Positions 19,125-20,503 of a stretch of 20,503 bases of DNA are shown piece by piece. Origin of the DNA: Phallusia fumigata. Lineage: Eukaryota > Chordata > Ascidiacea > Phlebobranchia > Ascidiidae. The notes below the pieces were generated by a model. That model was given only the letters and a program-made list of their open reading frames with translations. It did not search any database and was not told the origin of the DNA. The first letter of the stretch is position 1, and each line of letters starts with the position of its first letter. Both the position numbers and the translations under genes were made by a program. Location of the stretch: the NCBI GenBank assembly GCA_008931825.1, contig QXVZ01017014.1, positions 1-20,503 on the forward strand, given 5' to 3'.

Positions 19125-20503
19125 GATGATTAATTCATGCCAATTTACCACGGTGTGGTTTGTGATAAATACTTAATATTCAATTCTTTGTAAGCCACTT
19201 TTTATACCTCACTTACCTTTGTATAACAGACGCAGCTTTCGTAACAGCAATGACAGATAAACAGAGGACTACTGTGCTCAATAAGTTAGCCATAGCGTAT
19301 TTTAGATTTATTTTTTATGGATGTTATGTCAATGAATAATCTGAAAAGAATACGAATGTCGGAATTTGTCACAAATCTACAACAATCTAATCGCTGATTC
19401 CCTTTTGGCAGTATTTGCAAACCCTAGACCAGAGGTGTCCAAAACTTTGAAGGGCCAATTTTAATCAGGTGAAGCCAGGGTTTGGTTTTAAAGTTTTTTA
19501 CGCACCAACTAATTCGCAAATACACGACTGCACAACGATCTTATCAGTTTTGTGAGATTTGTTTTGCGTCAGTACCTTTAAATAAAGTTCCATGAAAAGC
19601 TTTCCGTAAAGTCGCAAGTCGGTTTTACCCAAAAGCTTCATCGAAACCTTCCCGGACTAAGTGCAACGCAATTTGAAACCACAACCGCGGCTCACGTAAA
19701 ATGCCGCTGCGGGCCAATTAAACGCCTCTACCCTATAGGCCCAATGGCACCTAATGCTACAAAACCAGACGGTTTTCTAAACGGAATCCGCTATTCCGAG
19801 TACAACTACTGTACTAATGAAAGCTGCCATCCTCATTTCAAGCAATGTTGGTAAAGCCCCTGTCACCCAACCACATCTTGTATCTTAGTCAATTTCTATA
19901 TCTGTCAAGACCAGTGGTTCGTTTGCAGATCCAAGTGGATTGTGGTTGTGTCCACTTCATGTGCGAGTTAATATATTCACTTCTCAAAGTCTGATGAGCA
20001 ATGTCTCTAATTGACTACCTGTCAGCCCTCGTGCTCGCCTTTCGTCCCCCATATGTCGTAGCGATTCCGGAAAATTTACCGCGGCCTGAACCAATATTTG
20101 GGACCGGAGTCAGACCGCCATGAATGCGCCACATCCCCCAAATGGTGCCGTTACTATCCTCTGATCCTTTCACCCCAAAACGCTGATCCTACCACTATAC
20201 AAACATACACCGGGATCACGTGATGTTTGTGACGTGCCCGGCTTTTCTGTGTGAGTCGAATATGGCAACATTGCGTGCTGAGTGAAGTGTTTGATTCCCG
20301 TGATCAGTGTTTGTTTTCCGCGATTCCGCCTCTTTTATCACTACTATAGAGATTTTTCATTGATTTTTACCCAAATATTGGCCCAAATCGCCGCAGCGCA
20401 TCTGCCCGCCCCGAACCGGATTACTCCATAACGCGACAGATTTCTTATTGCGCGTGCTCACTCCACCGCGGGAGAAAATGAACAATTTATCTTCCTGTGA
20501 TTA
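19125..20503. repeat. Second copy of 16425-17803 after a single N
   Basis: From 19125 to the window end, every base matches the sequence 2700 bases upstream except C17749 versus T20449. The copy starts immediately after the N at 19124. It includes gene A exon 1, the MITE (19430-19730) and the E-box/CRE (20215-20236). The pattern fits an unmerged 2.7-kb contig overlap or the alternative haplotype. A recent true duplication is possible but less likely. Confidence 0.9.
19217..19293 (-). other. Duplicate of gene A exon 1 (signal-peptide exon)
   Basis: It is identical to 16517-16593, encodes the same 25 residues and keeps the gtaagt donor. Its exon 2 is not next to it: downstream on the minus strand it runs directly into the N and unrelated sequence. 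It should not be counted as a second gene without checking the assembly. Confidence 0.85.

Noticed and set aside
1..20503. CRISPR arrays, bacterial operons or rRNA genes.
   Set aside because: None seen. The splicing signals and repeat content are eukaryotic.

Overview
The window looks like animal nuclear DNA. It is AT-rich, with short spliced genes, GT-AG introns of about 150-550 bases, no bacterial operons or Shine-Dalgarno sites, and many degenerate DNA-transposon and tRNA-derived repeat fragments. The compact genes and a tunicate-like small peptide-hormone precursor suggest an invertebrate chordate, possibly an ascidian such as Ciona. That assignment is an inference, not a proof. Most long open frames have no recognisable homology and are not annotated as genes.

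Two multi-exon genes on the minus strand can be rebuilt from splice sites and reading phase, and both encode small secreted peptide precursors. Gene B (about 4719-5375) has three coding exons. It encodes a signal peptide, a basic helical segment and an RHKKR processing site followed by a second peptide. An upstream TATA box (5767-5774) with an E-box/CRE-like site may be its promoter. Gene A (about 15644-16593) has two visible coding exons. It encodes a signal peptide, an acidic spacer, two Lys-Arg sites and a C-terminal 29-residue segment. That segment aligns without gaps to the glucagon/GLP-1/GIP family at the diagnostic Gly4, Phe6, Thr7, Ser8 and Ser11 positions. It ends in Gly-Lys-stop, a possible amidation signal. 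This is the most interesting item in the window. Both genes have a stop codon lying inside a good splice-donor sequence, so each may have a further 3' exon.

Layout: 1-420 holds a tRNA-like (SINE-type) fragment. 420-4700 is mostly unassigned, with one copy of a hairpin motif (about 2693-2750). 4719-5830 is gene B and its promoter-like region. 5921-6149 is a 114-base direct repeat around a single N. 6150-8800 is unassigned, with a second tRNA-like fragment. 8814-9780 is a 967-base non-autonomous hAT-like element. 9790-15270 is mostly unassigned, with a few candidate exons, a GGTACGCG motif cluster and a CRE/E-box cluster. 15280-15555 carries two more hairpin motifs. 15644-16593 is gene A, with a small hAT-like MITE and E-box/CRE sites upstream. 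18293-18353 is a fourth hairpin copy. From 19125 to the end the sequence repeats 16425-17803 with one mismatch seen, starting right after the second N.

Both single Ns sit exactly between direct repeats. That is the signature of unmerged contig overlaps or alternative haplotypes rather than true duplications. The second copy of gene A exon 1 (19217-19293) should therefore be read as a probable assembly artefact.
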